The notes: generated from the sequence alone by a model not told the origin. Positions 18,997 through 28,733 are shown, numbered from the stretch's first letter. The stretch: 48,407 bases of DNA from an archaeon (GCA_002688265.1 NZCK01000018.1:1-48407); one strand, 5' to 3'. Made by a program: numbers and translations.

Positions 18997-20814
18997 CTAA
19001 AACAACGCACCTTTAAGAGCATATCGAATAGGATTGTTGGCATCATATTTAATCATTGGCACAACTTCTTTCAAAAGCAACTTCAGTTTAGCAGCATTAG
19101 CTTTCATTGTCTCAATAACTTTTTCTGTACTTACCTCTTCACCTTCTCGCCAGACATCGTAATCTGTAACCATTGAAATGTTAGCGTATGGAATTTCCAT
19201 TTCTCTTGCCAAACAAACTTCTGGCACCATTGTCATTCCAATAATTTCAGCATTCCAAGACCTAAACAAATGTGATTCTGCTTTTGTTGAAAATCGTGGT
19301 CCTTCGATAACTACACAAGTCCCGCGCGTATGAAATGGCAGTGACAATCTTTGCGCAGTGGAGATTAATGTTTGTCGTAGACTCTCACACATTGGTTCAG
19401 CTACTGTAATATGGCATACTCCTTTCTCATAATTTCCATCATAAAAACTTTGTTCGCGTTTAGTGGTGCGATCAATAAACTGATCTGAAATTACAATATC
19501 TCCTGGTTTGTATTCTTCACGTAAAGACCCTACTGCGGTGGCCCCAATAATATGCGTGCATCCAACTTGTTTCAATGCTGCAATGTTAGCGCGATAAGGA
19601 ACATTGCTTGGGTTCATTGTGTGTCCAATTCCGTGCCTTGCAATAATGGCAACTTTCACTCCAGAAATGGTTCCGCAGCTAATGGCTGAAGATGGTTTTC
19701 CCCATTTTGTTTCAACATTAATTGTAGTTTTGTTCTCCAAGATATCGGGGCTATCAATTCCTGACCCTCCAATGATCCCTATTTTTACAAGTGAAGAACT
19801 GGCTAAACTAACAGGTTCTAACATTTGTGCTTCCACTTCTGCAACTAATTTTTCTGAAGACAAATCATGAATTCTAACACCTGTTTGTTCAATTACTCGT
19901 GCAGCAAGTAGTGCACCAAGTCGTGCTGACTTTTCCATAGGCCAACCTTTTGTATACCCGTGAAGTAATCCTGCAGCAAAGCTATCTCCTGCTCCTGTTG
20001 TATCAACAGGTGTTGCTGCCATTGCTGGCGCTTCAATTATTTTTCCTTGATATCTAATTAATGAACCAGCTGCACCTAATTTCACAACTGCAATGGTCAA
20101 ATTTTCTGGCAAAGCAGACAATGCTGCCTTTTCTTGCAAACCAGTAAATTCTTGTGCTTCTGTTTCGTTCATGAATACAATATCAATGTGTGAGTGCACA
20201 AGGGTAGAAAGAAATTCTTTGTTTCGTCGAATTACACCTGGGTCTGCCAAATCCAGTGATACCAATGTTCCGTGTTTTTTTGCTAAATCAATTGCATGTA
20301 ATATTGTTTCTTGTGTTTGTCCTTCTAGTTGGTATCCTTCTAAATGCAAAATTTTACTTTTTGCAATGTCAGTTTCCAAGATATCTTCTTTTTCAAGATG
20401 TACTGCTGCTCCTAAGTGTACAGAAAAAGTACGCTGCGAATCAGGTGTGATGAATGTTAGCGCATGACCTGTGATTGCTGAATGTCCGTTAACATTAGAT
20501 CTAACTCCAATCTTTTCCATTTCTTGGACATACATTTCTCCGTGTTGATCGTTTCCAACTTTCCCGCAGAGTACCACGTGTCCTCCGAACAGTGCGATTC
20601 CTTTAAGGGTGTTAGCAACTGATCCTCCGGGAACAATTTCTAGTTTCAGATTTTTCTCTAAGAGTGTTGCAAGCAGTTTTTCAGCAGTTGGATGATCCAC
20701 AAGATGCATTTCTCCTTTGTTAAGATCAAAATCTAAGAGTGTGTTATCATCAACTTCCACGAGTAGGTCCATTAGGGCATTTCCAATCCCCATTACATCG
20801 ATTGTTTTTTCCAT
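18997..20814 (-). CDS. Fusion: PfkB-family nucleoside (adenosine) kinase + S-methyl-5'-thioadenosine phosphorylase
   Basis: N-terminal PfkB: PGGSVANTLKGIALFGG, DTTGAGDSFAAGLLHG. C-terminal MTAP: KIGIIGGSGID, RHGIGHTMNPSNVPYRANIAALK, GPRFSTKAES, GMTMVPEVCLARE. Single uninterrupted 605-aa ORF. Confidence 0.92.
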   Translation of the reverse strand: MEKTIDVMGIGNALMDLLVEVDDNTLLDFDLNKGEMHLVDHPTAEKLLATLLEKNLKLEIVPGGSVANTLKGIALFGGHVVLCGKVGNDQHGEMYVQEMEKIGVRSNVNGHSAITGHALTFITPDSQRTFSVHLGAAVHLEKEDILETDIAKSKILHLEGYQLEGQTQETILHAIDLAKKHGTLVSLDLADPGVIRRNKEFLSTLVHSHIDIVFMNETEAQEFTGLQEKAALSALPENLTIAVVKLGAAGSLIRYQGKIIEAPAMAATPVDTTGAGDSFAAGLLHGYTKGWPMEKSARLGALLAARVIEQTGVRIHDLSSEKLVAEVEAQMLEPVSLASSSLVKIGIIGGSGIDSPDILENKTTINVETKWGKPSSAISCGTISGVKVAIIARHGIGHTMNPSNVPYRANIAALKQVGCTHIIGATAVGSLREEYKPGDIVISDQFIDRTTKREQSFYDGNYEKGVCHITVAEPMCESLRQTLISTAQRLSLPFHTRGTCVVIEGPRFSTKAESHLFRSWNAEIIGMTMVPEVCLAREMEIPYANISMVTDYDVWREGEEVSTEKVIETMKANAAKLKLLLKEVVPMIKYDANNPIRYALKGALF

Positions 20815-20824
20815 TATATTTCAC

Positions 20825-22252
20825 CTAATACCTATAATGTTCTGGTTTATATGGCCCAGTCTTAGGTACACCTAAATACGAAGATTGCGAATCAGTCATA
20901 ACTTCTAAACGAACTCCTAACTTACTTAAATGTAAACGAGCTACTTCTTCATCCAAAATTTTCGGCAATACAGTTACACCAATTTCATGTGATTTAGTCC
21001 ATAGTTCAATCTGCGCCAAAACTTGATTAGTAAAACTAGCACTCATCACAAACGATGGATGCCCAGTTGCACAACCTAAGTTCACTAGCCGGCCTTCAGC
21101 TAACACATATATTTCCCGTCCATTAGCAAAAGTGTATTTGTCATATTGGGGTTTTATCTCTAGGCGAACCGCCCCCGATGAATGATTCAACCAACCCATA
21201 TCAATTTCATTATCGAAGTGTCCAATGTTACAAACAATTGCTTGGTCTTTCATAGCAATAAAATGGCGATCAACAATAATATCTTTGTTTCCTGTTGTGG
21301 TAACAAAAATATCTCCTTCCAAAACTGCTTCATCCATTGGTTTCACTTCTAACCCTTCCATTACTGCTTGCAGTGCATTGATTGGATCAATTTCAGTAAC
21401 AATCACTCTGCAACCATAGCCTTTCAAGGATTGTACACAACCTTTCCCAACATCTCCGTAACCTGCAACGACCGCAACTTTTCCAGCAAGCATAACATCA
21501 GTTGCGCGTTTGATTCCATCAACAAGTGATTCACGACATCCATACAAATTATCAAACTTACTTTTGGTTACAGAATCGTTTACATTGATTGCTGGAATTT
21601 TTAATTCACCTTTTTCCATCATCTGATATAATCGGTGTACTCCTGTGGTTGTCTCTTCACTAACTCCTTTCATAGCAGCTAAACAAGTAGAAAAGAAATT
21701 TGCATTAGTAGATAGCATCTCTCGAATTTGAATGTTTACTTGTGCTAATTCTTCATTGCCTTCATCGTTATCAAGTAATACCGGATTTGTTTCAGCAAGT
21801 GCTCCTCTGTGCATAAGTAGAGTTGCGTCTCCACCATCATCTACAATCATATCTGGTCCACTTCCATCTGGCCAAACTAATGCTTGTTTAGTACACCACC
21901 AATATTCTGGAAGTGTTTCTCCTTTCCATGCGAAGACTGGAACTCCTGATGCTGCAATCGCTGCCGCAGCGTGATCTTGTGTAGAAAAGATATTACATGA
22001 TACCCAGCGTACATTTGCTCCTAGCTGAACAAGTGTATCAATTAATACTGCAGTTTGAATTGTCATGTGCAAAGAGCCCATGATTTTGGCTCCACTTAGA
22101 GGTTTAGTTTCACCGTATTTTTCTCGCAGTGCCATTAAACCAGGCATTTCTTTTTCGGCAATATCCATCTCTTTGCGACCCCAAGGTGCCAAAGACACAT
22201 CCTTCACTTTATAATCTGTTTTTGTTTCATTATTGTTATATTCAATGTTCAT
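20825..22252 (-). CDS. ahcY: Adenosylhomocysteinase
   Basis: [60 protein letters not shown]-terminus. Confidence 0.97.
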   Translation of the reverse strand: MNIEYNNNETKTDYKVKDVSLAPWGRKEMDIAEKEMPGLMALREKYGETKPLSGAKIMGSLHMTIQTAVLIDTLVQLGANVRWVSCNIFSTQDHAAAAIAASGVPVFAWKGETLPEYWWCTKQALVWPDGSGPDMIVDDGGDATLLMHRGALAETNPVLLDNDEGNEELAQVNIQIREMLSTNANFFSTCLAAMKGVSEETTTGVHRLYQMMEKGELKIPAINVNDSVTKSKFDNLYGCRESLVDGIKRATDVMLAGKVAVVAGYGDVGKGCVQSLKGYGCRVIVTEIDPINALQAVMEGLEVKPMDEAVLEGDIFVTTTGNKDIIVDRHFIAMKDQAIVCNIGHFDNEIDMGWLNHSSGAVRLEIKPQYDKYTFANGREIYVLAEGRLVNLGCATGHPSFVMSASFTNQVLAQIELWTKSHEIGVTVLPKILDEEVARLHLSKLGVRLEVMTDSQSSYLGVPKTGPYKPEHYRY

Positions 22253-22350
22253 TTTTGTTCACCTGTTCTTATATTTGTGTCTTACTGTTATCACTATTAT
22301 GCAAGCAGAAATGAACTACATTAAAGCAGATCGAGTGAACACCAAAGATT

Positions 22351-22373
22351 GATATTTAACAGAGCTAAATATC
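22351..22373. promoter_or_regulatory. Perfect 8-bp inverted repeat between divergent ahcY and gatD
   Basis: GATATTTA-acagagc-TAAATATC. Confidence 0.45.
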
Positions 22374-22449
22374 ATAACGAGCAACTAATGGCTTGCAGAT
22401 CTTTTTTCATAACATAAGCTATATAAAGATTTAGGAATAAAACTAATAT

Positions 22450-23772
22450 ATGTCACAAAACTTTGGCAAACCAGGAGACCGTGTAACTTTAACTCTTAAG
22501 AACAATCATAAAGAGTCAGGAATCATTGTTCAAAGTAGCAAAGATAATGTTACTCTTCTCAAACTCTCAACTGGATATAATGTTGGTTTTGAGAATGAAG
22601 AGATCAAGGAAATAAAAATTATCAAAAAAGCTAAAGAAGAAAAAGATTCCAAAAAAATAACAGAAGTTTCAATTTCAAAAGACAAATTACTTCCAACAAT
22701 TTCTATTCTACACACCGGGGGAACGATAGCTAGTAAAGTAGATTATCGAACAGGGGGAGTTGTAGCTTCTTTCTCTCCAAAAGATCTCATTAATTTATTT
22801 CCCGAATTACCAAAGATCGCCAACATCGAATCAGATCTGATTGCTCAGATGTGGAGTGATGACTTAAGATTCATTCATATGCAGAAGATAGTTAGAGCCA
22901 TTGAAAAGAAAATCAAGAAAGGAGCAGACGGAATAATTGTGGGGATTGGAACAGACAATTTAGCGGTAACTGCTGCTGCTGTATCTTTTATGATAGAACA
23001 CACTCCAATTCCAATCTTATTTGTTGGCTCTCAAAGATCTAGTGATAGGGGATCTAGTGATGCTGCAATGAATTTAATTTGTGCAGCGAAGTTTATTACT
23101 AAAACAGATTTTGCAGGTGTTGCAATTTGTATGCATGGGAATGCAGAGGATAACTTTTGCAATATTTTGCCAGCAACTAAAACTTACAAATTACATTCAA
23201 GTAGGCGTGATGCTTTTCAAGCAGTCAACAGTGAGCCAATTGCTAAAGTGTTCTATAAAGAGAAAAAGATTGATTTCCTCAATCAAGATTATCAAAAAAG
23301 AAATGACAAACCAGCAGTTATCAAAGATAGTATGGAAGAGAAAGTTGCAATCCTCAAAATTCACACTAATATGTTTGCCAGCCAATTCAAAGCTTATCAT
23401 GGATTTAAGGGATTAATCTTAGAAGGAACAGGTTTGGGTCATATTCCCTTGCATAAGCCAACTAAGGGTTGTGAAGAACACGAAAGAATAAGAGAAGAAA
23501 TAAAAAAGTTAATTGCGGACGGCACAATTATGGTAATGACAACAGGGTGTATTTTTGGTCCAGTCAATATGCAAGTTTATGATAAAGGGCGCGACCTTTT
23601 AGAATTGGGTGTTGTTAGTGGCAAAGATATGTTGGCGAGCACTGCTCAAGTTAAATTAGCTTGGCTTTTAGCGAATGAAACGGAACAACAGAAGATCAAA
23701 GAGTTGATGCAGACTAATTTACGGGGAGAAATTAGTGAAAAGTTAATATACACAAAAGATTTTACTGAATGA
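22450..23772 (+). CDS. gatD: Glu-tRNA(Gln) amidotransferase subunit D
   Basis: N-terminal GatD domain (GDRVTLTLKNNHKESGIIVQSS) followed by asparaginase-like ILHTGGTIASKVDYRTGGV. Confidence 0.94.
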   Translation: MSQNFGKPGDRVTLTLKNNHKESGIIVQSSKDNVTLLKLSTGYNVGFENEEIKEIKIIKKAKEEKDSKKITEVSISKDKLLPTISILHTGGTIASKVDYRTGGVVASFSPKDLINLFPELPKIANIESDLIAQMWSDDLRFIHMQKIVRAIEKKIKKGADGIIVGIGTDNLAVTAAAVSFMIEHTPIPILFVGSQRSSDRGSSDAAMNLICAAKFITKTDFAGVAICMHGNAEDNFCNILPATKTYKLHSSRRDAFQAVNSEPIAKVFYKEKKIDFLNQDYQKRNDKPAVIKDSMEEKVAILKIHTNMFASQFKAYHGFKGLILEGTGLGHIPLHKPTKGCEEHERIREEIKKLIADGTIMVMTTGCIFGPVNMQVYDKGRDLLELGVVSGKDMLASTAQVKLAWLLANETEQQKIKELMQTNLRGEISEKLIYTKDFTE

Positions 23773-23801
23773 ATTAAGGTAAAGAATAAAAAAGGTGATT
23801 A

Positions 23802-24104
23802 ATGGTGAAAAAAATAATTTTTGCGATGTTAATAATTTCTAGCCTGGCTTTAATTTCATGTGCTTCAGACGGATATGGTTCCGATAGCAATGTTTTTAAT
23901 TCAGTTCCGGATGAATTGCAGTGCACACAAGATAGTGATTGTGTGGCAGCAACTTGTTGTCATGCCACAGATGCTGTTAATGTAGATAATGCTCCTGATT
24001 GCACAGGAATTTTATGTAGTGCTGATTGTCAAGAGGGAACCATGGATTGTGGTCAGGCCAGGGCCAATTGTGTGGAAGGTGCTTGTGCTGTAGTGCAGTC
24101 TTAA
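23802..24104 (+). CDS. Putative lipoprotein, Cys-rich
   Basis: Signal peptide with lipobox ALISCAS; multiple Cys. Confidence 0.75.
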   Translation: MVKKIIFAMLIISSLALISCASDGYGSDSNVFNSVPDELQCTQDSDCVAATCCHATDAVNVDNAPDCTGILCSADCQEGTMDCGQARANCVEGACAVVQS

Positions 24105-24124
24105 TAATTGAATACTAATACAAA

Positions 24125-24817
24125 ATGAAAACAAAAGCACTTGAGACATTCAAAGGATTCATGCGTGAATTAGTCTTTGGAATGGAAGACGGTTTAGTTT
24201 CTAATTTAGGGATTGTTCTTGCAGTTTGGGTAGCTACCAGAAATGCACAAGTAGTTTTGTTGTCTGGGCTTGCCAGTATGTTCGCTGGAGCCTTAAGTAT
24301 GAGTGCGGGTTCTTATCTATCTAGCAAATCTGTTGCTGAGGTGTATGAAGCTGAGCATACAAAAGCCAGAGAGTTAATTCAAAATTTTCCTAAAAAAGCA
24401 ACTAAAGAGATGAAGAAATTACTAATAAAAGAACAGTTTGATAATGACGAAATTGATTCTATGATGCGCCATTTTTTGCATCATAATAAAGAAACTTTTG
24501 CGATCAATTATTTGCAAAAGAAAATGCATGTGGCGCCGAAAGGGTCAAGTCATCCTTTGCATGATGCTTCTGCTATGTTTTTTGCGTTTGCTTTAGGTTC
24601 TTTGTTTCCGATAGTTCCTTTCTTTTTTGGAGGCAGTGCTACAGTTATGCTAATAAGTGGAGTTTTAACAATTGGGATGCTTTTTGCTGTAGGTGCTGGG
24701 AAATCAATTGTAACACATAGGGATTGGCTTACAAGTGGCTTAGAAATAGTGGGAGTAGGTATTACTGCGGGCGCTTTAGGATATTTGGTTGGAGCAATTT
24801 TTGGTGTTGTGGTGTAG
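24125..24817 (+). CDS. VIT1/CCC1-family membrane transporter (Fe/Mn)
   Basis: RELVFGMEDGLVSNLGIVLAV and AGALSMSAGSYLSSKS are VIT1/CCC1 signatures. Confidence 0.9.
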   Translation: MKTKALETFKGFMRELVFGMEDGLVSNLGIVLAVWVATRNAQVVLLSGLASMFAGALSMSAGSYLSSKSVAEVYEAEHTKARELIQNFPKKATKEMKKLLIKEQFDNDEIDSMMRHFLHHNKETFAINYLQKKMHVAPKGSSHPLHDASAMFFAFALGSLFPIVPFFFGGSATVMLISGVLTIGMLFAVGAGKSIVTHRDWLTSGLEIVGVGITAGALGYLVGAIFGVVV

Positions 24818-24867
24818 GTCATTTTAATGTAGTAAATTTTAAAAAAACACCTTATTTTTAGAGTCTC

Positions 24868-25443
24868 ATGGGTCTTGCAAAGATTATAACTTTAACTGGT
24901 GCAACTGCAAGTGGGAAGTCAACTGTAGCCAGAGAATTAATGCAAATATATGCTTGTCCAATAATTACTAGTAGTACTACTAGGTCTCCAAGAGCAGATG
25001 CCTTACCTGGTGAATATGAATTTTTAACACAAGATCAATTTGCATTAATAGTAGAACAAGAAGGTTTCGCTTGGCAGGTTGAATTTGCAGGTCATCGTTA
25101 TGGTACTCAAGCAGCGTATATTCAAGAAGCTTTACAGGCAGAGGGTGTACCTTCGTTAATGGTTTTAGTTCCTAGTGCAGTAAGGTCATTGTATAATTTT
25201 ATTGAGGCAGAAGGCCAGGACCCAACAAAGTTAGTATTACCTTTTTGTTTTGAGACACCTTCTAGGGAGATGATTGTTGATAGAATGTTGGGCCGTGGAG
25301 ATTCTGCTGATGATACCGCTAGTAGGCTTAAAAGTGTGAAGAGATTTGAAGGAGAGAGAATCTCTAGTGGTATTGATTATATTCTTGTTTCTGGGTTAGG
25401 TGATGTTGAAGTTCCTGTAGAAAGGATTGCGAGTTATTTTTGA
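24868..25443 (+). CDS. Guanylate kinase-like protein
   Basis: P-loop TGATASGKST, SSTTRSPRADALPGEYEFLTQDQF. Confidence 0.85.
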   Translation: MGLAKIITLTGATASGKSTVARELMQIYACPIITSSTTRSPRADALPGEYEFLTQDQFALIVEQEGFAWQVEFAGHRYGTQAAYIQEALQAEGVPSLMVLVPSAVRSLYNFIEAEGQDPTKLVLPFCFETPSREMIVDRMLGRGDSADDTASRLKSVKRFEGERISSGIDYILVSGLGDVEVPVERIASYF

Positions 25444-25509
25444 TAATTTGTTTTTAGTATTTTTCTTCAATAATTTTATAAAAGGTAATTAGAATAATCT
25501 CTGTGTTGT

Positions 25510-25593
25510 GCGAGGGTGCCGGAGTGGTCAAACGGGCAGCCCCGAGGAGGCTGTGACTTAGTGTCTACGCGTGTTCAAGTCACGTCCCTCGCA
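25510..25593 (+). tRNA. tRNA-Leu(GAG)
   Basis: GCGAGGG/CCCTCGC acceptor, A73, anticodon arm CAGCC-CCGAGGA-GGCTG, long variable arm, T-arm GCGTG-TTCAAGT-CACGT. Position 33 is C. Confidence 0.85.
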
Positions 25594-25708
25594 CTTTTTT
25601 CTAGTTGGGTAAACGAGCTTGTGAGTTTAACCCGACATTGCGTATCAAATGCGCGTAACCATTTGGTGCGGTACGCGTGTTCAAGTCACGTCCCTCGCAC
25701 TTTTTTCT
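25566..25708 (+). repeat. 37-bp exact direct repeat of tRNA-Leu 3' end + T-tract (25566-25602 and 25672-25708)
   Basis: tacgcgtgttcaagtcacgtccctcgcacttttttct occurs twice, separated by 69 bp. Confidence 0.95.
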
Positions 25709-25757
25709 TTTCGTTCTTCTCCACAAGATATTTAAACACTCAAACTAAATTAATTCT

Positions 25758-26660
25758 ATGATAACAAGCAACCAGGGGAATAATTTGCAAGACGGTCTTA
25801 TTGATCGTTTCAAACGAAGTTGGGATGTAACCAAACAGACTTTCAAAATCATGATGCATGATAAAGAGATTTTGGCTTTTCCAATTCTTGCAGCATTTTT
25901 CTCTATAATCGCATTCATAGCTTTGGTAGCTCCAATTTTTGTAACTGCTTTTGTAACAGGGACCCTAGGTTCAGACGCAACTCCTTTACTGGTTTATCTA
26001 GGAATTTTTGTCTTTTATTTTGTAACAGCTTTTTTCTCTGTGTTTTTCAATGCTGGAGTTGTGCATATCGCTAAAACAAGAATGGAAGGTGGCGATGCCA
26101 CTTTTATGGATGGAATCAAAGCAGCAACCAGCAAACTAGGAAAACTAATTCAGTGGTCGCTACTTACAGCAACAGTAGGTTTAATCCTAAGTGCTCTAGA
26201 ATCTCAAGCAAGAAAAAAAGGAGGGATTATTGGGATGCTAGGGAAAATAGCAACTAGTCTTTTAGGTTTAGCTTGGGCAATTGTCTCAACTTTTGTAGTT
26301 CCTGCAATCATTTTAAAAGATCAAGGACCAATTGATGCTCTAAAAAGTTCTACTGCTGCAATTAAGAAAACTTGGGGAGAGAGTTTGATCAAATGGTTTG
26401 GACTTAGTACAGTTAAGAATGCCATCATGTTTCTAGCCACAATTTTATTTTTACTTCCAGGGATTTTGAGTTTTGGAATATCTATCTCTTTGGCAGTATT
26501 CTTAGTTGGTTTATGGATTTTAGTATTAATGTTAGTTTCAGTTGTGTTCAGAGCAGCTGATATGATCTTTGATACTGCCTTGTTCCTTTATGCTGATACT
26601 GGTAAAGAACCAAAAATGTTCACGGGCGGCGTGATTAAGAACGCTTTTCATAAGAAGTAA
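25758..26660 (+). CDS. Multi-pass membrane protein (possibly DUF6159-like)
   Basis: 300 aa, N-terminal RFKRSWDVTKQTFKIMMHDKEILAFPILAAF followed by several TM helices. Confidence 0.8.
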   Translation: MITSNQGNNLQDGLIDRFKRSWDVTKQTFKIMMHDKEILAFPILAAFFSIIAFIALVAPIFVTAFVTGTLGSDATPLLVYLGIFVFYFVTAFFSVFFNAGVVHIAKTRMEGGDATFMDGIKAATSKLGKLIQWSLLTATVGLILSALESQARKKGGIIGMLGKIATSLLGLAWAIVSTFVVPAIILKDQGPIDALKSSTAAIKKTWGESLIKWFGLSTVKNAIMFLATILFLLPGILSFGISISLAVFLVGLWILVLMLVSVVFRAADMIFDTALFLYADTGKEPKMFTGGVIKNAFHKK

Positions 26661-26686
26661 TTTTTATTCTTCTTTTTTTTATAAAA

Positions 26687-27313
26687 TTAAAATAGCCCTT
26701 GCCGGAGCATCTCCCTAGCTTCAATATCTTTCCCATCTACAAACCAACTAAGAGGCATAGCAGAACTAAGCCTCATTAAACCAGTTTTTGGATCGCGCTC
26801 AGGCGTATAAAGTAATTCTTTTTTCCCGTCTAAAGAAAGTTTCCAAGTTTTATCTTGGTGTTCGATGCCAGTATATGCAACAAGCACGTGACCTAATTGT
26901 TGAACAAAACTATTATTATCCTCCCCTGGATAAGAATTTTGATGCATTGTATCTAGTTCATCGGAGCTAAAATGTGAAACAAGACCCATTGCCGAGCGGA
27001 TAAGCCCAATTGCACTTTTCCTTCCAGAGACATAAGCATCTGGTTCTGAGTACACCCAAGAGTTAGATCCTGGAACGATTTCTTCACCTTCAACATCATA
27101 GAGTTGTAGAGAGTATGAATTTTCTCGTGAGAGTATTTCTTTCCATTCATCGTTGAATTGTTCTTTTTGTACTGTGATTAGAGCAGTGATCTCTTGGCCT
27201 CGAAATGATAATCCTTCGTATCTGGCAGAGATGTAAACATCATCCACTTGCGGATTTTCATTAATTACAAGGTCTTTAATGCTAAAAGGCACTTCAATTC
27301 TATCCATATTCAT
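26687..27313 (-). CDS. Hypothetical protein
   Basis: 208 aa ORF in its own intergenic context. Confidence 0.65.
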   Translation of the reverse strand: MNMDRIEVPFSIKDLVINENPQVDDVYISARYEGLSFRGQEITALITVQKEQFNDEWKEILSRENSYSLQLYDVEGEEIVPGSNSWVYSEPDAYVSGRKSAIGLIRSAMGLVSHFSSDELDTMHQNSYPGEDNNSFVQQLGHVLVAYTGIEHQDKTWKLSLDGKKELLYTPERDPKTGLMRLSSAMPLSWFVDGKDIEAREMLRQGLF

Positions 27314-27449
27314 GATTTTTCATATAATAAAATAATAGTTCTCCTTGTGAAATATAAGGTATCTTAAGAAATTGCCATGAACGGGTTTTCTGATACTCCT
27401 TTTTTATGAATAACAAACTATTTAAACACTAAAATAGCTAAATAGATAC

Positions 27450-28256
27450 ATGACTTCTTGGGAGATAGAGTGGCATGTAAAAAAGCGCCCTAAATTAAAG
27501 AAACCGATTTTAATAGAGGGTTTGCCTGGAATTGCTAATGTGGGGAAGATTGCAATCGACTTTTTGGCTCAAGAATTGAAGGCTAAACATTTAGCTAGTT
27601 TTTATTCTCATTCATTTCCTCATTCAGTTTTCATTAATGAAGCAAATTTAGTTGAAGTTCCGAAGATAGAATTGTGGTATAAGAAGAATAAAGATCCTAA
27701 ACTGCGCGACATTTTAATATTGGCGGGTGACGTTCAACCAATAGATGAAAGAAGTTGTTATTCTTTTTGTGATGAAGTTGTAAAAATAGCTAAAGAATTT
27801 GGAGTAACTGAAATAATTACAACAGGAGGGATTGGTTTACAGACCTTACCTGAAAATCCTAAAGTCTACGCGACTGCTAACAATAAAGATTTTCTTAAAA
27901 GCTTTCAAAAAAAATCTTATAAGGTAGAGACCAAGATTTTTGGTGTTGTGGGACCGATCATTGGTGTCAGTGGGGTATTGGTGGGTACTGCTCAAAGAAA
28001 TAACATTAATGCTGCAGCTTTGCTTGCTGAAACTTTTGCGCATCAGATGTATTTGGGTGTTAAAGGTGCAACTGAGATTTTGAAAGTGTTGAATAAGAAG
28101 TATAAGTTAAAATTAGCATTGAATAAATTGAGTAAAGAAATTTCTGATTTAGAGAAAGAGGTGTTGGTTAAGACTAAGGAGTGGCTTAAGGAATTGTCAA
28201 CTACTCAGCAAGCGGGTGGAAAACTGCGCGGCAAAGATGCCAGTTATATCGGGTAA
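27450..28256 (+). CDS. PAC2 family protein (proteasome assembly chaperone-like)
   Basis: KPILIEGLPGIANVGKIAIDFLAQEL, TTGGIGLQ, VVGPIIGVSGVLVG. Confidence 0.88.
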   Translation: MTSWEIEWHVKKRPKLKKPILIEGLPGIANVGKIAIDFLAQELKAKHLASFYSHSFPHSVFINEANLVEVPKIELWYKKNKDPKLRDILILAGDVQPIDERSCYSFCDEVVKIAKEFGVTEIITTGGIGLQTLPENPKVYATANNKDFLKSFQKKSYKVETKIFGVVGPIIGVSGVLVGTAQRNNINAAALLAETFAHQMYLGVKGATEILKVLNKKYKLKLALNKLSKEISDLEKEVLVKTKEWLKELSTTQQAGGKLRGKDASYIG

Positions 28257-28355
28257 ATTCTTTTTGTTGGGTAAGCAGATAATTAATCAGAGCCCATAAA
28301 TCTTTTAAAGTACTCTAATTATTATTATTTAGGTGGATATGGTGTACTAAGAACC

Positions 28356-28733
28356 ATGGAAACCGACATTGAGAAATTACAAGCACGTTATAGTACGGCT
28401 CATTGTTATGATAGCTTATCAACAGAGCAAGTAGCATTTCTTTTAGATTCAAGAAACATGAATAAGAGTGATGCAGGTGGAGGTAAAACTGTTTGGATAA
28501 ATGGAGTTCATTCTGACCCAGAAGTTGGAACTTTAGTTGATATTGTTGACGTTTTTAGTTTCGCTTTTTTGAGAAACAGTCCGGGTAAAGCAGCTTATAG
28601 ATCAAAAAGGTTAGCTATTGCAAGACATCATTTTGGAGAAGAACATCTATTGGAAGACGGAACCTATCTTTTTGAATTAGCAGATGGAAACAAAGTGAGA
28701 ATAGAATATGATTGTGTTAAAGACCGAGTATAA
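28356..28733 (+). CDS. Hypothetical protein
   Basis: 125 aa ORF, convergent with nop10. Confidence 0.6.
   Translation: METDIEKLQARYSTAHCYDSLSTEQVAFLLDSRNMNKSDAGGGKTVWINGVHSDPEVGTLVDIVDVFSFAFLRNSPGKAAYRSKRLAIARHHFGEEHLLEDGTYLFELADGNKVRIEYDCVKDRV

Noticed and set aside
25594-25700. Split or trans-spliced tRNA 3' half
   Set aside because: The duplicated 3' segment starts at the end of the variable arm, lacks an anticodon-stem 3' strand, and the upstream copy is already a complete tRNA; a duplication/att scar is simpler.
25516-25761. 81-aa ORF
   Set aside because: Lies across tRNA-Leu and its 3' duplicate; translation reflects tRNA sequence, not a protein.
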